Assembly (NCBI GenBank): GCA_964621185.1
Contig: CAZULM010000017.1
Span: 34,640-98,639 of the forward strand
Reading direction: 5' to 3'
Origin: M3007 sp964621185
Lineage (GTDB): Bacteria > Bacteroidota > Bacteroidia > Chitinophagales > Saprospiraceae
DNA: 64,000 bases
A program made the position numbers and the translations under genes. The notes beneath the pieces are model-generated. The model did not search any database. It was not told the DNA's origin and saw only the letters and a program-made list of their open reading frames with translations. This document shows, piece after piece, positions 37,688 to 46,815 of the stretch. How positions within the stretch are numbered: the stretch's first letter is position 1; the number at the start of each line of letters is the position of its first letter.

Positions 37688-38764
37688 ATGCCAATTAGAA
37701 AACGCCCCCGCAAAAAAGACCAAGCCCACGATGCCATTTTCAAGACCTTTTTCAGCGATGCCATCATCGCCCGGAACTACTTGCTGCACTATACAACTGC
37801 AAGCATCCACCAACAAATTGACTTTTCCGTTTTCCAAAAGAGCGACACTGCATTCGTAAGCGGGCGTTTTGGAATCTCCTTCTGCGATATTGTGTACGAA
37901 ACCAGGTTGAACAACGACCAACCCGCACGGCTGTTGTTCCTTTTTGAGCACAAAAGCTATATCCCGTCCGTCCCCATCCATCTGCAATTGCTCGATTATT
38001 TCCTGCAAATCTGGGAGGACGACCTCAAAAACAAGCGGCCATTGTCTGTTGTGGTACCAATCGTAGTGTACCATGGGGAACAAGGTTGGGAGCACAAGCC
38101 CTTGACTGATTATTTCCCGGGAATACCGGAAAGTTGGAAAGAATTCGTCCCGAATTTCCATTATATGCTGACCGACTTAAGCCAAACGCCCCAACAGTTG
38201 ATCCTGCAAAAACAAGAAAGCGAGCTGCTGCGGAACCTGTTTTTAGCGTTGAAATTCGCTAGAAATGAGGCGCTGGTTCGCGAAAATTGGAAGAAAATCC
38301 TTACTTTTGGGGTGCGAATTTCCCAGGATGACCGCGAAAAAATCCTTTTTCAATCGCTGACGCTTTACCTTGTAAAACTATATCACATGCCACAGTCAGA
38401 AGTCAAGAACCTCAGCAAAGAATTACCTGATACCGAGTACAGCTGGGTAGATGCTATCCCGGAAATTTTTGTTGAAAAATGGAAAAAACAATATAAGCGG
38501 GAAGGGTTGAGAGAAGGCCGCGAAGAAGGGCGTGAACAGGGACGGGTTGAAGGACGATTGGTGGGACGCGAAGAGGGACGCGAAGAGGGACGCGAAGAGG
38601 GACGCGAAGAGGGACGCGAAGAGGGACGCGAAGAAACTAAACGAGCCCTTATTTTAAAAACATTTCAAAAATTTCCAAAATTGAGCAATGAGGAAGTCGC
38701 CGCTTTTGTAGAAGTGCCCGTTGAATATGTGAACAAGTTGCGTCAAGAATTAGAAAAAAGATAG
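37688..38764 (+). CDS. Rpn-family recombination-promoting nuclease/putative transposase
   Basis: A 358-residue protein of the Rpn (PD-(D/E)XK, transposase_31-like) family. It has the N-terminal HDAIFKTFFSDAIIARNYL, the core RLLFLFEHKSYIPSVPIHLQLLDYF with E and K in EHKS, and PLSVVVPIVVYHGEQGW. The C-terminal part is a charged tail of GREEGREE repeats encoded by a perfect 12-bp tandem repeat, ending in a small helix (FQKFPKLSNEEVAAFVEVP). Rpn proteins are DNA endonucleases that raise RecA-independent recombination, and some act in phage defence. A copy of the dispersed MITE-like element lies just downstream. Confidence 0.92.
   Translation: MPIRKRPRKKDQAHDAIFKTFFSDAIIARNYLLHYTTASIHQQIDFSVFQKSDTAFVSGRFGISFCDIVYETRLNNDQPARLLFLFEHKSYIPSVPIHLQLLDYFLQIWEDDLKNKRPLSVVVPIVVYHGEQGWEHKPLTDYFPGIPESWKEFVPNFHYMLTDLSQTPQQLILQKQESELLRNLFLALKFARNEALVRENWKKILTFGVRISQDDREKILFQSLTLYLVKLYHMPQSEVKNLSKELPDTEYSWVDAIPEIFVEKWKKQYKREGLREGREEGREQGRVEGRLVGREEGREEGREEGREEGREEGREETKRALILKTFQKFPKLSNEEVAAFVEVPVEYVNKLRQELEKR
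38563..38634 (+). repeat. 12-bp tandem repeat in the Rpn gene
   Basis: GGGACGCGAAGA is repeated about six times nearly perfectly. It encodes the GREE units; copy number changes in 12-bp steps would stay in frame. Confidence 0.88.
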
Positions 38765-38795
38765 TGTGCGTTTAGCATTTAAAACGCTTCCCCCT

Positions 38796-38903
38796 TCTAT
38801 ACCTCACACCGCCAGGTTTTGTGTGTTACGCTTTTTGTAATAGATTCAAATTCAGTTGAATCGATCATAGTCAATCACAAAAATCAGGCGAATCATAGTA
38901 TAA
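38796..38903 (-). repeat. 107-bp MITE-like element, copy B
   Basis: It runs from CTATACCTCAC to AATCATAGTATAA. The 23-codon minus-strand frame is intact (ATG 38868, TAG at 38799-38797). It ends two bases before the stop codon of the APC permease, between that gene and Rpn. Confidence 0.85.
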
Positions 38904-38905
38904 GA

Positions 38906-40309
38906 TCATTTCCCCCGGTTCCACCACCAATACATCGGTACGCCCGTCAACATCAATACAATGCCCAAGCCCGCCTCGCGGGGATGGTTGATGCAGGTTA
39001 TGATGATCAAAGCCACACAGAAGAGTACGAACAAAGCGGGCACAACTGGGTAGCCCCAAACCTTATACGGACGTTCGGCATCCGGCTCGCGACGGCGCAT
39101 CACGAACACGCCAAAGGCCGTAGCACCGTAAAAGAAGAATGCCGCGAATATCAGCATATCGGTCAGCTGATCGAAACTGCCCGACAACACCAACAGGCAA
39201 GCCCACAATCCCTGCATCCAAAGCGCTGGGTTCGGGGTGTTGTACACTGGATGGATATCTGCCGCACGTTTAAAAAACAAGCCGTCTTGCGCCATCGCCT
39301 GGTACACGCGCGGGGGCATGAGGATGGTGCTGTTGGTACAGCCCAAGGTGGTAATCAAAATAATGATGGATATTAAGGTTGCACCCAATCCTCCTGCAAA
39401 GTGCCGCACCACCGCCACAGCGGCAATATCATTTTTGGCGACATGCACATCCACCAACTGGTCGATGGGCAACACATACAAATACGTGAAATTTACCAAT
39501 GCGTAAGCGCCCATGATGATCAACATACCAAAGAACAGGGCAAGCGGCAGGTTCCTATTCGGGTTTTTGATTTCACCGCCAATAAAGCCCACTGTATTCC
39601 AACCCTCATACGCCCAAAAAGCTGCCAAAAGAGCCGCAAACATGGCTTTAATAAACGTAAAATCTGTCCAGGAGCGGTCGGTGAAATGGATGGAGGGGGT
39701 TTGGAAATTGGAAAAGCTGCCGCCACCAAAAAACAAGCCTGAAATGACGATTAGCGCCAAGCCGGCAATAACCAGTCTGGTAATCCAGGTGCTTAGGCCC
39801 GCAGCGCCCTTTACACCCCGGGTATTGAGGAAGGTCAGGCCCAGGATAAGCACAATGCATAAACTCTTCACCCCAAAATTATCAAAAGGCTTGAACACCC
39901 CAATTTCAATATTAGCGATGCCATCCGGCAATTGTGGTAAGGGTATCATAGAATTGAACGACTGAGCAAACACATAAGCAATGCCCGCCACCGAAGCCGT
40001 TTTAATCACCGCAAAGGTGCTCCAACCCCACATAAACGCGGTAAAGCGGCCATAAATCCGGCGGAAATACAAAAACTCTCCACCAGAGCCAGCCATCATG
40101 CCCGCAATTTCAGCATTGCTCAATGCCCCGCACAAGCTGATAATGCCCGCCATTATCCAGGCACACAGCACCAGATCGGGCGACAAAAGCTCCGCCGACA
40201 TCGGCGCTACTTTTTTATACACGCCAGAACCGATAACAGAACTGACAACGAGGATGGTTGCTGCGCTCAGGGAGATCGTCCGGAGCAGTTGGCCTTGCTT
40301 TTTTTCCAT
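38906..40309 (-). CDS. APC-family amino acid permease
   Basis: A 467-residue polytopic transporter with about 12 membrane helices and the APC signature SLSAATILVVSSVIGSGVYK in helix 1. Helix 2 and 3 contain CGALSNAEIAGMMAGSGGEF, as in LAT/serine-threonine exchangers. It should carry amino acids across the inner membrane; the substrate cannot be read from the sequence. The ATG at 40309 begins MEKKQGQLLRTI; the frame is open 10 codons further. Its stop abuts repeat copy B. Confidence 0.93.
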   Translation of the reverse strand: MEKKQGQLLRTISLSAATILVVSSVIGSGVYKKVAPMSAELLSPDLVLCAWIMAGIISLCGALSNAEIAGMMAGSGGEFLYFRRIYGRFTAFMWGWSTFAVIKTASVAGIAYVFAQSFNSMIPLPQLPDGIANIEIGVFKPFDNFGVKSLCIVLILGLTFLNTRGVKGAAGLSTWITRLVIAGLALIVISGLFFGGGSFSNFQTPSIHFTDRSWTDFTFIKAMFAALLAAFWAYEGWNTVGFIGGEIKNPNRNLPLALFFGMLIIMGAYALVNFTYLYVLPIDQLVDVHVAKNDIAAVAVVRHFAGGLGATLISIIILITTLGCTNSTILMPPRVYQAMAQDGLFFKRAADIHPVYNTPNPALWMQGLWACLLVLSGSFDQLTDMLIFAAFFFYGATAFGVFVMRRREPDAERPYKVWGYPVVPALFVLFCVALIIITCINHPREAGLGIVLMLTGVPMYWWWNRGK

Positions 40310-40401
40310 GATGGAGCAAACGTAACTATTTCCACACACTCCAATGCTGAATATTTCCAGACAAATAGAAACAAAAAATTTTTTATTCCGAACAAGTTGT
40401 T

Positions 40402-40409
40402 TATTTTTG
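40402..40409 (+). promoter_or_regulatory. -7 promoter element of the ubiquitin-like operon
   Basis: TATTTTTG fits TAnnTTTG 30 bp upstream of the first ATG of the three-gene operon. It supports the start at 40440 over the upstream ATG at 40344. Confidence 0.5.
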
Positions 40410-40439
40410 TCCGAACAATTTCAGCAAACTACACGCATC

Positions 40440-40835
40440 ATGGCCACTACCCTGCTCGTTAAAGACGAAACCGCTACCGGCAAAATCATCACAGAAACCA
40501 CCCTGGAACTGCAATCCGACCGCGTTTCGGTGCGCGACATCATTGAAGCACGCGTTGTTGCCGAGGTTGAAAAATACAATGCCCAAGCTGGCGAATATTT
40601 CAATGGACTGGTGCAGCCCACGGAAGCCGAGCGCACTTTGAACGGATTTCGAATGCGCGACCGCAAGTTTGTCGACCCCGAGAAACAAGTATATGTGGCG
40701 CTGGATGCTTTTCAAAAAAACAGCTATTTTGTGCTGGTCGATGACCAACAAGTGGAATCCCTGACGCAAGAAGTACAAATTCGCCCCAATTCTTCGGTCA
40801 GTTTTGTGCAATTAGTGCCGCTGGTTGGCGGGTAA
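40440..40835 (+). CDS. Candidate ubiquitin-like (beta-grasp) protein ending in Gly-Gly
   Basis: A 131-residue protein with a pattern reminiscent of MoaD/ThiS/Urm1. It opens with a beta-hairpin (TTLLVKDETATGKIITETTL), then a helix (VSVRDIIEARVVAEVEKYN), an insert, and a last strand pair YFVLVDDQQVESLTQEVQ and SVSFVQLVPLVGG. The last resembles the MoaD-type ending DxVAFxPPVxGG and stops exactly at a C-terminal Gly-Gly, the usual site of adenylation. It is first in a tight operon with an E1-like enzyme. The fold and activation are inference; there is no direct motif proof. Export signals and cysteines are absent. It could also be a scaffold unrelated to ubiquitin. Confidence 0.65.
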   Translation: MATTLLVKDETATGKIITETTLELQSDRVSVRDIIEARVVAEVEKYNAQAGEYFNGLVQPTEAERTLNGFRMRDRKFVDPEKQVYVALDAFQKNSYFVLVDDQQVESLTQEVQIRPNSSVSFVQLVPLVGG

Positions 40836-40850
40836 ATAGTGCCACGTCCA

Positions 40851-42905
40851 ATGGGAATCATCACCAAAATAAAATCCATGCTCGCCAGTCAGCGCCAACT
40901 TGTAGCAGAGATCCCCAGCGATTTTCGTTGGCAAGAGGGTGATATCCTGGGCGCATTTGCCAATAGCCGGGCAGAAGGAATGGCTGCGGAACAAAAAGCC
41001 GTTTGGCAGGAAGTCTTGAATTATGCCGCCAACGCAACTGGGGGCAAACCCACCAAAACGTACTTGAAAGCCCTCAAAACTGAAATGGCCAGCCTGCCCA
41101 ATACTTTTTGGGCAGAAGAGCTGACCCATCTTTTTCAATTCGTATCAGCACAAAAACCTGAGATTCAAGAAAGCGTCTTCTTCGAAGGCACCGAGCATGA
41201 AACCCGTTATGTAAAAGTCAACTTCTTATCAGAACCGAATACAGATACCCTGCGGGGTTTGGTCTGGGCCGCTTCATTGTGCGCCGATGAAAAACTGGCC
41301 CAATCGCTCATTGATCTCGCCAATTGCAGTTTAAAAAAAGCATCCGGCATCGCCTATACCTCTGTCAGTTTCAGCAATGCCGTACTTTATGCATTGGCGG
41401 AAATTGCCACACCCGAAACCATCGCTTTTTTAAGCAACCTCAAACTCAAAAAAATCCCGCTCAACACAAAATCCCTCATTGAAAAATACCTGTACGCCAT
41501 TTCAATAAAAATGGGGTTGTCGCCCGCAGAATTGGAGGAAATGAATATCCCCGATTTTGGCTTGGACAATACCGGGAAATACGTTCAATATTTTGATGAC
41601 TACCGCGCCGAAGTTCTGCTTGTGAATGTTGGAAAAACCTCCATTGAATGGTACAAGCCCGATGGCACGCCGCAAAAATCCATGCCCGCAGCCGTCAGGG
41701 AACAACATCCGGAGGCCGCAAAAAAACTGCTCTCCGACGCCAAAAACCTGGCCAGTACCAGCACCGCGCAGCGCGACCGCTTAGACCGCATGTTGCGCAT
41801 CGAGCGGAAGTTCCAGTTTGAGCAATTTCAAAAATCTCTCCTCCAACACAGCCTGATGGGTTGGCTCGCCAAACGGCTTATCTGGACCGTGGAAAGCCCA
41901 AACCATTCCACTGTAAATGTTTTTTTTACAGGTGAAAGCTGGCGCGACAGTTCAGGCCGCAAAATTGCCTGGATCGGGCCAGGTTGCACCCTGCAGCTCT
42001 GGCACCCTGCCGCCAGCCCAATGACGGAAACCTTGCGCTGGCGGGCTTTTTTGGAGGAAATCCAGCTGGTGCAACCCATGAAACAGGCCTTCCGGGAAAT
42101 TTACCTGCTCACCGATGCCGAGCTCCGCACCCGAACCTACAGCAACCGTTTTGCCGCACACTTGCTCCGGCAATCCCAATTTGCCGTGCTCGCCCGGATG
42201 CGCGGCTGGCGTTATTCCATGCTCAATGCATACAACAATGGGCACGGCAGCAGCCTTGCCATATTGGATTTGCCCGAAAAATCACTGCGCGCAGAATATT
42301 GGGTAAACGAGGTGAATGCCGATGACGCCTGGAACGAGTCGGGCATCTGGCACTATATTGCCACCGATCAGGTCCGGTTTTATCAATACCGGAACCCGGA
42401 ACCCATGAACCTGATGGACGTTCCGCCCATCGTGCTGTCGGAGGTGCTGCGCGATGCCGACCTGTTCGTCGGGGTAGCCAGTGTGGGCAATGACCCCAAC
42501 TGGAGCGATTCGGGCGGACTGCCTGGCTTCCGCGATTATTGGCAGACCTATTCCTTTGGCGATCTTTCCGAAATGGCCAAGTCGCGCCGCGAAATCCTCA
42601 GCAGGTTGCTTCCAAGGCTTAAAATCGCCAAAGTAGCTGAAATCAAAGACCGTTTCTTAATCGTCCGCGGCAAAATCCGCACCTACAAAATTCACCTCGG
42701 CAGCGGCAATATCCTGATGGAACCCAACGATCAATACCTGTGCATTGTCCCCGACAGGAAAGCAGCCAGCCCAGGCGGCCAAAGCAACTTGTTTTTGCCC
42801 TTTGAAGGCGACAACGGCTTGTCCTTGATCCTGAGCAAAGCGTTTATGCTCGCTTCAGACGACACGATCACAGATTCGACCATTACCTCGCAAATAAAAC
42901 ATTAG
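40851..42905 (+). CDS. DUF4132/DUF7737-like protein
   Basis: A 684-residue cytoplasmic-looking protein. The C-terminal third carries the DUF4132/DUF7737 (MolR/YehI-like) pattern: VLSEVLRDADLFVGVASVGN, YKIHLGSGNILMEPNDQYLC, LFLPFEGDNGLSLILSKAF. The N-terminal half is alpha-helical (FVSAQKPEIQESVFFEG, LADEKLAQSLIDLANC-like HEAT-type helices). It is about half the length of E. coli MolR. I chose ATG 40851; GTG 40839 is an alternative. It lies 15 bp after the ubiquitin-like gene and 14 bp before the E1-like gene, so all three should work together. Its role is unknown; a target or ligase-like scaffold is one guess. Confidence 0.82.
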   Translation: MGIITKIKSMLASQRQLVAEIPSDFRWQEGDILGAFANSRAEGMAAEQKAVWQEVLNYAANATGGKPTKTYLKALKTEMASLPNTFWAEELTHLFQFVSAQKPEIQESVFFEGTEHETRYVKVNFLSEPNTDTLRGLVWAASLCADEKLAQSLIDLANCSLKKASGIAYTSVSFSNAVLYALAEIATPETIAFLSNLKLKKIPLNTKSLIEKYLYAISIKMGLSPAELEEMNIPDFGLDNTGKYVQYFDDYRAEVLLVNVGKTSIEWYKPDGTPQKSMPAAVREQHPEAAKKLLSDAKNLASTSTAQRDRLDRMLRIERKFQFEQFQKSLLQHSLMGWLAKRLIWTVESPNHSTVNVFFTGESWRDSSGRKIAWIGPGCTLQLWHPAASPMTETLRWRAFLEEIQLVQPMKQAFREIYLLTDAELRTRTYSNRFAAHLLRQSQFAVLARMRGWRYSMLNAYNNGHGSSLAILDLPEKSLRAEYWVNEVNADDAWNESGIWHYIATDQVRFYQYRNPEPMNLMDVPPIVLSEVLRDADLFVGVASVGNDPNWSDSGGLPGFRDYWQTYSFGDLSEMAKSRREILSRLLPRLKIAKVAEIKDRFLIVRGKIRTYKIHLGSGNILMEPNDQYLCIVPDRKAASPGGQSNLFLPFEGDNGLSLILSKAFMLASDDTITDSTITSQIKH

Positions 42906-42919
42906 ACAAACACAACCGC

Positions 42920-44062
42920 ATGCCCACACAGCCAACCAATCTCACAAGCGCCGAACTTGCCCGCTACGCCCGGCACCTTGCATTGCCGGCATTTGGCCTT
43001 GCAGCCCAGCAAAAGCTGAAAGGCGCGAAGGTGCTGGTGATCGGCGCAGGAGGCCTGGGCAGCCCAATGTTGCTGTACCTCGCCGCGGCCGGGGTGGGCA
43101 ATATCGGTATCGTCGATTTTGATGTTGTTGACGAGAGCAATCTGCAAAGGCAGGTGCTGTTCGGAAAGGAGGATTTGGGTATTCCCAAAACGGAAGCTGC
43201 AAAGGCAAGGTTGGAAGCACTCAACCCCCTTATCAACATTGTGCTGCACCATACACGGCTCAGCGCGGAGAACGCGCTTGAAATCATGCAGCATTATGAT
43301 GTCGTCGCCGATGGCAGCGACAATTTCCCTACCCGATACCTGGTGAACGACGCATGTGTGTTGTTGAACAAACCCCTCGTCTTTGGGGCAATATTTCAGT
43401 TTGAAGGACAAGTCTCTGTATTTAACTACATCGATAAAGACGGAAATAAAGGCCCGAACTACCGCGACCTGCACCCCACCCCACCGCTACCGGGAACCGT
43501 GCCCAGTTGCGCAGAAGGGGGCGTGTTGGGTGTATTACCGGGTATAATTGGCAGCATGCAAGCCAGCGAAGTCATTAAATTAATCACGGGCATCGGTGAG
43601 CCGTTGAGTGGGCGCCTGTTCCATTTCGATACCCTGGATTTTGAATCGCGCACTTTCAAAATCAGGCCCCGGGCAGACAATCCATTGACTGGCCACCATC
43701 CAAGCATCACAGCACTGATTGACTATGAAGACTTTTGCGGGACAAAAGCATTGGCAGCAATCAAAGAAATCAGTGCCGCACAGCTTAAGATTTGGCAAGC
43801 ATCCGGAGAAAAAATACAACTGATAGATGTGCGCGAGCCTGCAGAATATCAGGCGGGAAATATTGGCGGGGAACTGATACCGCTGACTACAATTGTTGAA
43901 AATGCACATCGCTTGAGTACGGATGGGAAAGTGGTGCTCCATTGCCAATCGGGCGCCCGGAGTGCAAAAGCAATTCGGGAATTGCAGCTTCAACACGCCT
44001 TGCCCAACCTGTACAATTTAAGCGGCGGAATCTTAGCCTACTGGGCATCTGAAGAAATTTGA
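42920..44062 (+). CDS. E1-like adenylyltransferase (ThiF/MoeB/HesA) fused to rhodanese
   Basis: A 380-residue protein. Residues 1-270 are an E1-like domain with the ATP loop GAGGLG (42-47), D66 and D68, R77 and K90, DGSDN (131-135) and the conserved C197 in PSCAEGGVLG. The MoeB zinc pair CxxC is missing (NYRDL where CYRC is expected), as in many Bacteroidota homologues. Residues 285-380 are a rhodanese domain with C342 in the active loop HCQSGARSAK. E1-plus-rhodanese is the architecture of Uba4/MOCS3, which both adenylates and thiolates Urm1. It closes the three-gene operon. Confidence 0.92.
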   Translation: MPTQPTNLTSAELARYARHLALPAFGLAAQQKLKGAKVLVIGAGGLGSPMLLYLAAAGVGNIGIVDFDVVDESNLQRQVLFGKEDLGIPKTEAAKARLEALNPLINIVLHHTRLSAENALEIMQHYDVVADGSDNFPTRYLVNDACVLLNKPLVFGAIFQFEGQVSVFNYIDKDGNKGPNYRDLHPTPPLPGTVPSCAEGGVLGVLPGIIGSMQASEVIKLITGIGEPLSGRLFHFDTLDFESRTFKIRPRADNPLTGHHPSITALIDYEDFCGTKALAAIKEISAAQLKIWQASGEKIQLIDVREPAEYQAGNIGGELIPLTTIVENAHRLSTDGKVVLHCQSGARSAKAIRELQLQHALPNLYNLSGGILAYWASEEI

Positions 44063-44171
44063 GCATCGTGTTGTATGCGTGTTATATCAGCAGTTTTACC
44101 ATTTTCATCTAAAACAAGCCTGTTTCTACTTCGCATATTGCTTTCTTAGCACAGCAAAAACAAAATAACCC

Positions 44172-45401
44172 ATGCTGCGCAACACACTGCAATCCTTCGG
44201 CCTCGCCATCCAGAACATACGAACCAACTTATTCCACACCTTCCTATCGGTACTCGGTATCGTCATTGGAGTAGCCGCTCTGGTGGCTACCTTTTCCTTG
44301 ATCGACGGGCTGGAAAAATTCGCCCGCGATCAAATCGCATCCAGTACCAGCGTGAACGCGGTAGCTGTCTCAACCCAGACAGAAAAGACGATCAACCACT
44401 TGAATGTTCGGAAAGACACATTCCAAGTGATCGACTTCGACAGGTATGCGCGCTTTAGGGCCAATGCGCCTTTGGTAAAGAACGCCAACCTCGACAACAG
44501 CTACAACCGCGAAATAAGTGTATCCGGGAAGGACAGCACCATCGGCGCCATGTTGCGCTGTGCTGCGGAAGCACCCTGGGGCGACACCGCCATTACCCAC
44601 GGCCAAAACTTCTCCGCCACGGCGTTTAGTGGCCGGGAAAAAGTCACCGTCATCAATACGCAATTGGCAAAATTGATCGCTGGCTCCGACAACCTGGGTC
44701 AGGCCGTGGGCCGCTCATTCACCGCCTTTGGCAGCGAGCTGCGCATCATTGGCATTGCAAAGTCCAAAAGAGAAGAAACACCCCCTGTTGCCTGTATCCC
44801 GGTTTCGCTGCTCAGCTTGAACGACCTTCAGCGCTCGCCGCCGAGAATGGTGCTGGAGGTGGCCAAAACGGAAGATGTCCCTGCGGTTAAAACCCAGGTG
44901 GAAGCTTGGATAAAAACCGAGTTTGGCCCCGATAACGACGATTTTCTGGTGCAAAGCCAGGATTTCTGGATCAGCAAAGCGACCATGGGCTTCACCATCT
45001 TCCGCGTTATCATGGGCTTGATCATCGGCCTGTCGGTCGTGGTTGGGGGGGTGGGCGTGATGAACGTCTTGCTTATTTCCGTCACCGAGCGCACCGCAGA
45101 GATCGGCTTGCGCAAGGCAGTGGGCGCAAAAAAAGGCGATATCCGCCGCCTGTTCCTGGCAGAATCCATAACTGTCTCTGCCTTTGGCAGTTTTATCGGC
45201 CTGATCCTGGGTGCGGCGTTCGCCAAGGCAGCAATCCCCATCATCCGCTATTTTGCCGATGTGCCGTTCAATGCGGTGCTTACCTGGAACACATTTTTCA
45301 TTATTTGTATCGTTGCCATCGTCATCGGAATGATCTTTGGCACTTTCCCGGCTATAAAAGCCGCCAGGTTAGACCCGGTGGAAGCATTGCGGCGGGAATA
45401 A
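44172..45401 (+). CDS. ABC transporter permease, MacB/FtsX type
   Basis: A 409-residue permease with one N-terminal membrane helix (FHTFLSVLGIVIGVAALVAT), a large periplasmic MacB-like domain, and three C-terminal helices with the FtsX pattern (GIGLRKAVGAKKGDIRRLFL-like: ERTAEIGLRKAVGAKKGDI). Such proteins work with a MacB-type ATPase in lipoprotein or drug export (mechanotransmission). No ATPase gene is adjacent. It is followed 38 bp later by the glutathione peroxidase, with which it may be cotranscribed. Confidence 0.9.
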   Translation: MLRNTLQSFGLAIQNIRTNLFHTFLSVLGIVIGVAALVATFSLIDGLEKFARDQIASSTSVNAVAVSTQTEKTINHLNVRKDTFQVIDFDRYARFRANAPLVKNANLDNSYNREISVSGKDSTIGAMLRCAAEAPWGDTAITHGQNFSATAFSGREKVTVINTQLAKLIAGSDNLGQAVGRSFTAFGSELRIIGIAKSKREETPPVACIPVSLLSLNDLQRSPPRMVLEVAKTEDVPAVKTQVEAWIKTEFGPDNDDFLVQSQDFWISKATMGFTIFRVIMGLIIGLSVVVGGVGVMNVLLISVTERTAEIGLRKAVGAKKGDIRRLFLAESITVSAFGSFIGLILGAAFAKAAIPIIRYFADVPFNAVLTWNTFFIICIVAIVIGMIFGTFPAIKAARLDPVEALRRE

Positions 45402-45439
45402 GTACTGAACCTTATCACGGCATTCGTGTTCTCCTGCAC

Positions 45440-46054
45440 ATGAAAAAAAAGTATTGGATCATCGCCTTTGCGGCATTGTCCCCTGGGGTCATTTCCCTAA
45501 ACTACCTTTACGCCATGCAATCCGATAAAATACTCGACCGCCCTATGGAAAACGTTACGACAGACTCAGTTGCCCCTTCTGCCTCGATATACCAATTCAC
45601 CCTTACCTCGCTGGACGGAAAGACCGTTTCGCTGGAACAGTTCAAGGGGAAAAAGCTCATCCTGCTCAATGTTGCCTCCGAGTGCGGTTATACGCCGCAA
45701 TACGCCGATTGGCAAAAATTTTACGAAGAGAACAAAGAATTTGTAGTGGTTTTGGGCTTTCCCTGCAACGATTTTGGCGAACAAGAGCCTGGCACGGCCG
45801 CTGAGATCGGCAGTTTCTGCCAGAAAAACTACGGCGTCACCTTCCCTATGTTCGAGAAGGTCTCGGTAAAAGGGGAAGCACAGGCCCCATTGTACAAATG
45901 GCTGAGCGACCCTGCCCAGAACGGCTGGAACAACAAAGTGCCCATTTGGAACTTCTGCAAATATGTGGTGGACGAAAACGGCAGGCTTACCCACTTCTTC
46001 GGCTCAAACACCAAGCCCAACAGCGAGAAATTTTTGGAGGCGATGGGCTTGTGA
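45440..46054 (+). CDS. Glutathione peroxidase family protein
   Basis: A 204-residue thiol peroxidase with an N-terminal membrane anchor or signal (residues 5-25) and the GPx core. It has the peroxidatic Cys82 in NVASECGYTPQY, FPCNDFGEQEPG (Gln115; Asp111 where Asn-Gln is usual) and WNFCKYVVDENG. It reduces hydrogen peroxide or lipid peroxides with thioredoxin-like donors. The signal suggests a periplasmic or membrane site. The frame is open upstream, but M at 45440 starts a signal-like MKKKYWIIAFAAL. Confidence 0.92.
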   Translation: MKKKYWIIAFAALSPGVISLNYLYAMQSDKILDRPMENVTTDSVAPSASIYQFTLTSLDGKTVSLEQFKGKKLILLNVASECGYTPQYADWQKFYEENKEFVVVLGFPCNDFGEQEPGTAAEIGSFCQKNYGVTFPMFEKVSVKGEAQAPLYKWLSDPAQNGWNNKVPIWNFCKYVVDENGRLTHFFGSNTKPNSEKFLEAMGL

Positions 46055-46153
46055 GCCTCCAAGAGGGTGGTTAAACAAATCAAAAATACTTTCTGCGCCG
46101 TATTAAAGCTGATCTACATGGGGTTTATGCCTGTGAACTAAACTTAATACACC

Positions 46154-46711
46154 ATGACGGCTCACTTACGCCTATTGCTCGCCATAGTTTCAATTGCCTC
46201 TCTTAGCGCCTGTTCTGCGTTTAAAACGCCCCCCTATTCGGGCAACAGCCCCGGCAGCAGCAAAGGGGCCAACCCTAGTACCGGCAGCAAAAACTCCAAT
46301 ACAGGCAACACCGATAACAGCAGCCTGAAAACCCGCCTTGAAATAGCCGATTTCGGCACCAAGTTCGTCGGAGTGCCTTACAAATACGCCGGCCAAAGCC
46401 CCGCCACCGGTTTCGATTGCTCCGGTTTCACCTCCTATATTTTGAAAGGATTTGGCGTGACGCTCTCCCCTGCTTCAGCCGCACAGGCCACCACCGGCAC
46501 CCGGGTTCCCCTCAACCGCGCCCAACCGGGCGACCTCCTCTTTTTTGGCGACGGGGAAAACAAGATCCAGCACGTTGCCCTGATCGTGAAAAACGACAAA
46601 AACGGCATTACGTGCGTGCACAGCACCACCAGCCGCGGTGTCATCATCGAGAACGTGAACAAATCGACTTACTGGGAGCCGAAGATATTGTTTGCGCGGA
46701 GTGTGCTTTGA
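46154..46711 (+). CDS. NlpC/P60 (C40) peptidase lipoprotein
   Basis: A 185-residue lipoprotein with lipobox SLSAC (Cys20), a Ser/Asn/Gly-rich linker, and an NlpC/P60 domain. The domain has catalytic Cys89 in GFDCSGFTS, the His in QHVALIV and the following polar residue. It resembles Spr/MepS DL-endopeptidases that cut peptidoglycan stem peptides at the outer membrane. It is compact at normal length and convergent with pyrG. Confidence 0.95.
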   Translation: MTAHLRLLLAIVSIASLSACSAFKTPPYSGNSPGSSKGANPSTGSKNSNTGNTDNSSLKTRLEIADFGTKFVGVPYKYAGQSPATGFDCSGFTSYILKGFGVTLSPASAAQATTGTRVPLNRAQPGDLLFFGDGENKIQHVALIVKNDKNGITCVHSTTSRGVIIENVNKSTYWEPKILFARSVL

Positions 46712-46722
46712 AGGGGGGGCTG

Positions 46723-46745
46723 GTTTCAGGTTTCGGGTTTCAGGT
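46723..46745. repeat. 7-bp tandem repeat (GTTTCAG/GTTTCGG)
   Basis: Three tandem heptamers plus a partial one follow the NlpC/P60 gene. The inverted counterpart lies at 46948-46967 on the other side of MITE-like copy C. Confidence 0.7.
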
Positions 46746-46815
46746 TGACGGGAGCTGATTGTTCTGGGACGCCAAGTTTAAATTTTTGGAATCCAAGTCG
46801 GTATATTTTTAGGTG

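Noticed and set aside
42920..44062. Calling the E1-like gene moeB for molybdenum cofactor synthesis
   Set aside because: No other moa/moe gene is adjacent, the zinc CxxC is missing and the neighbours suggest a different substrate.
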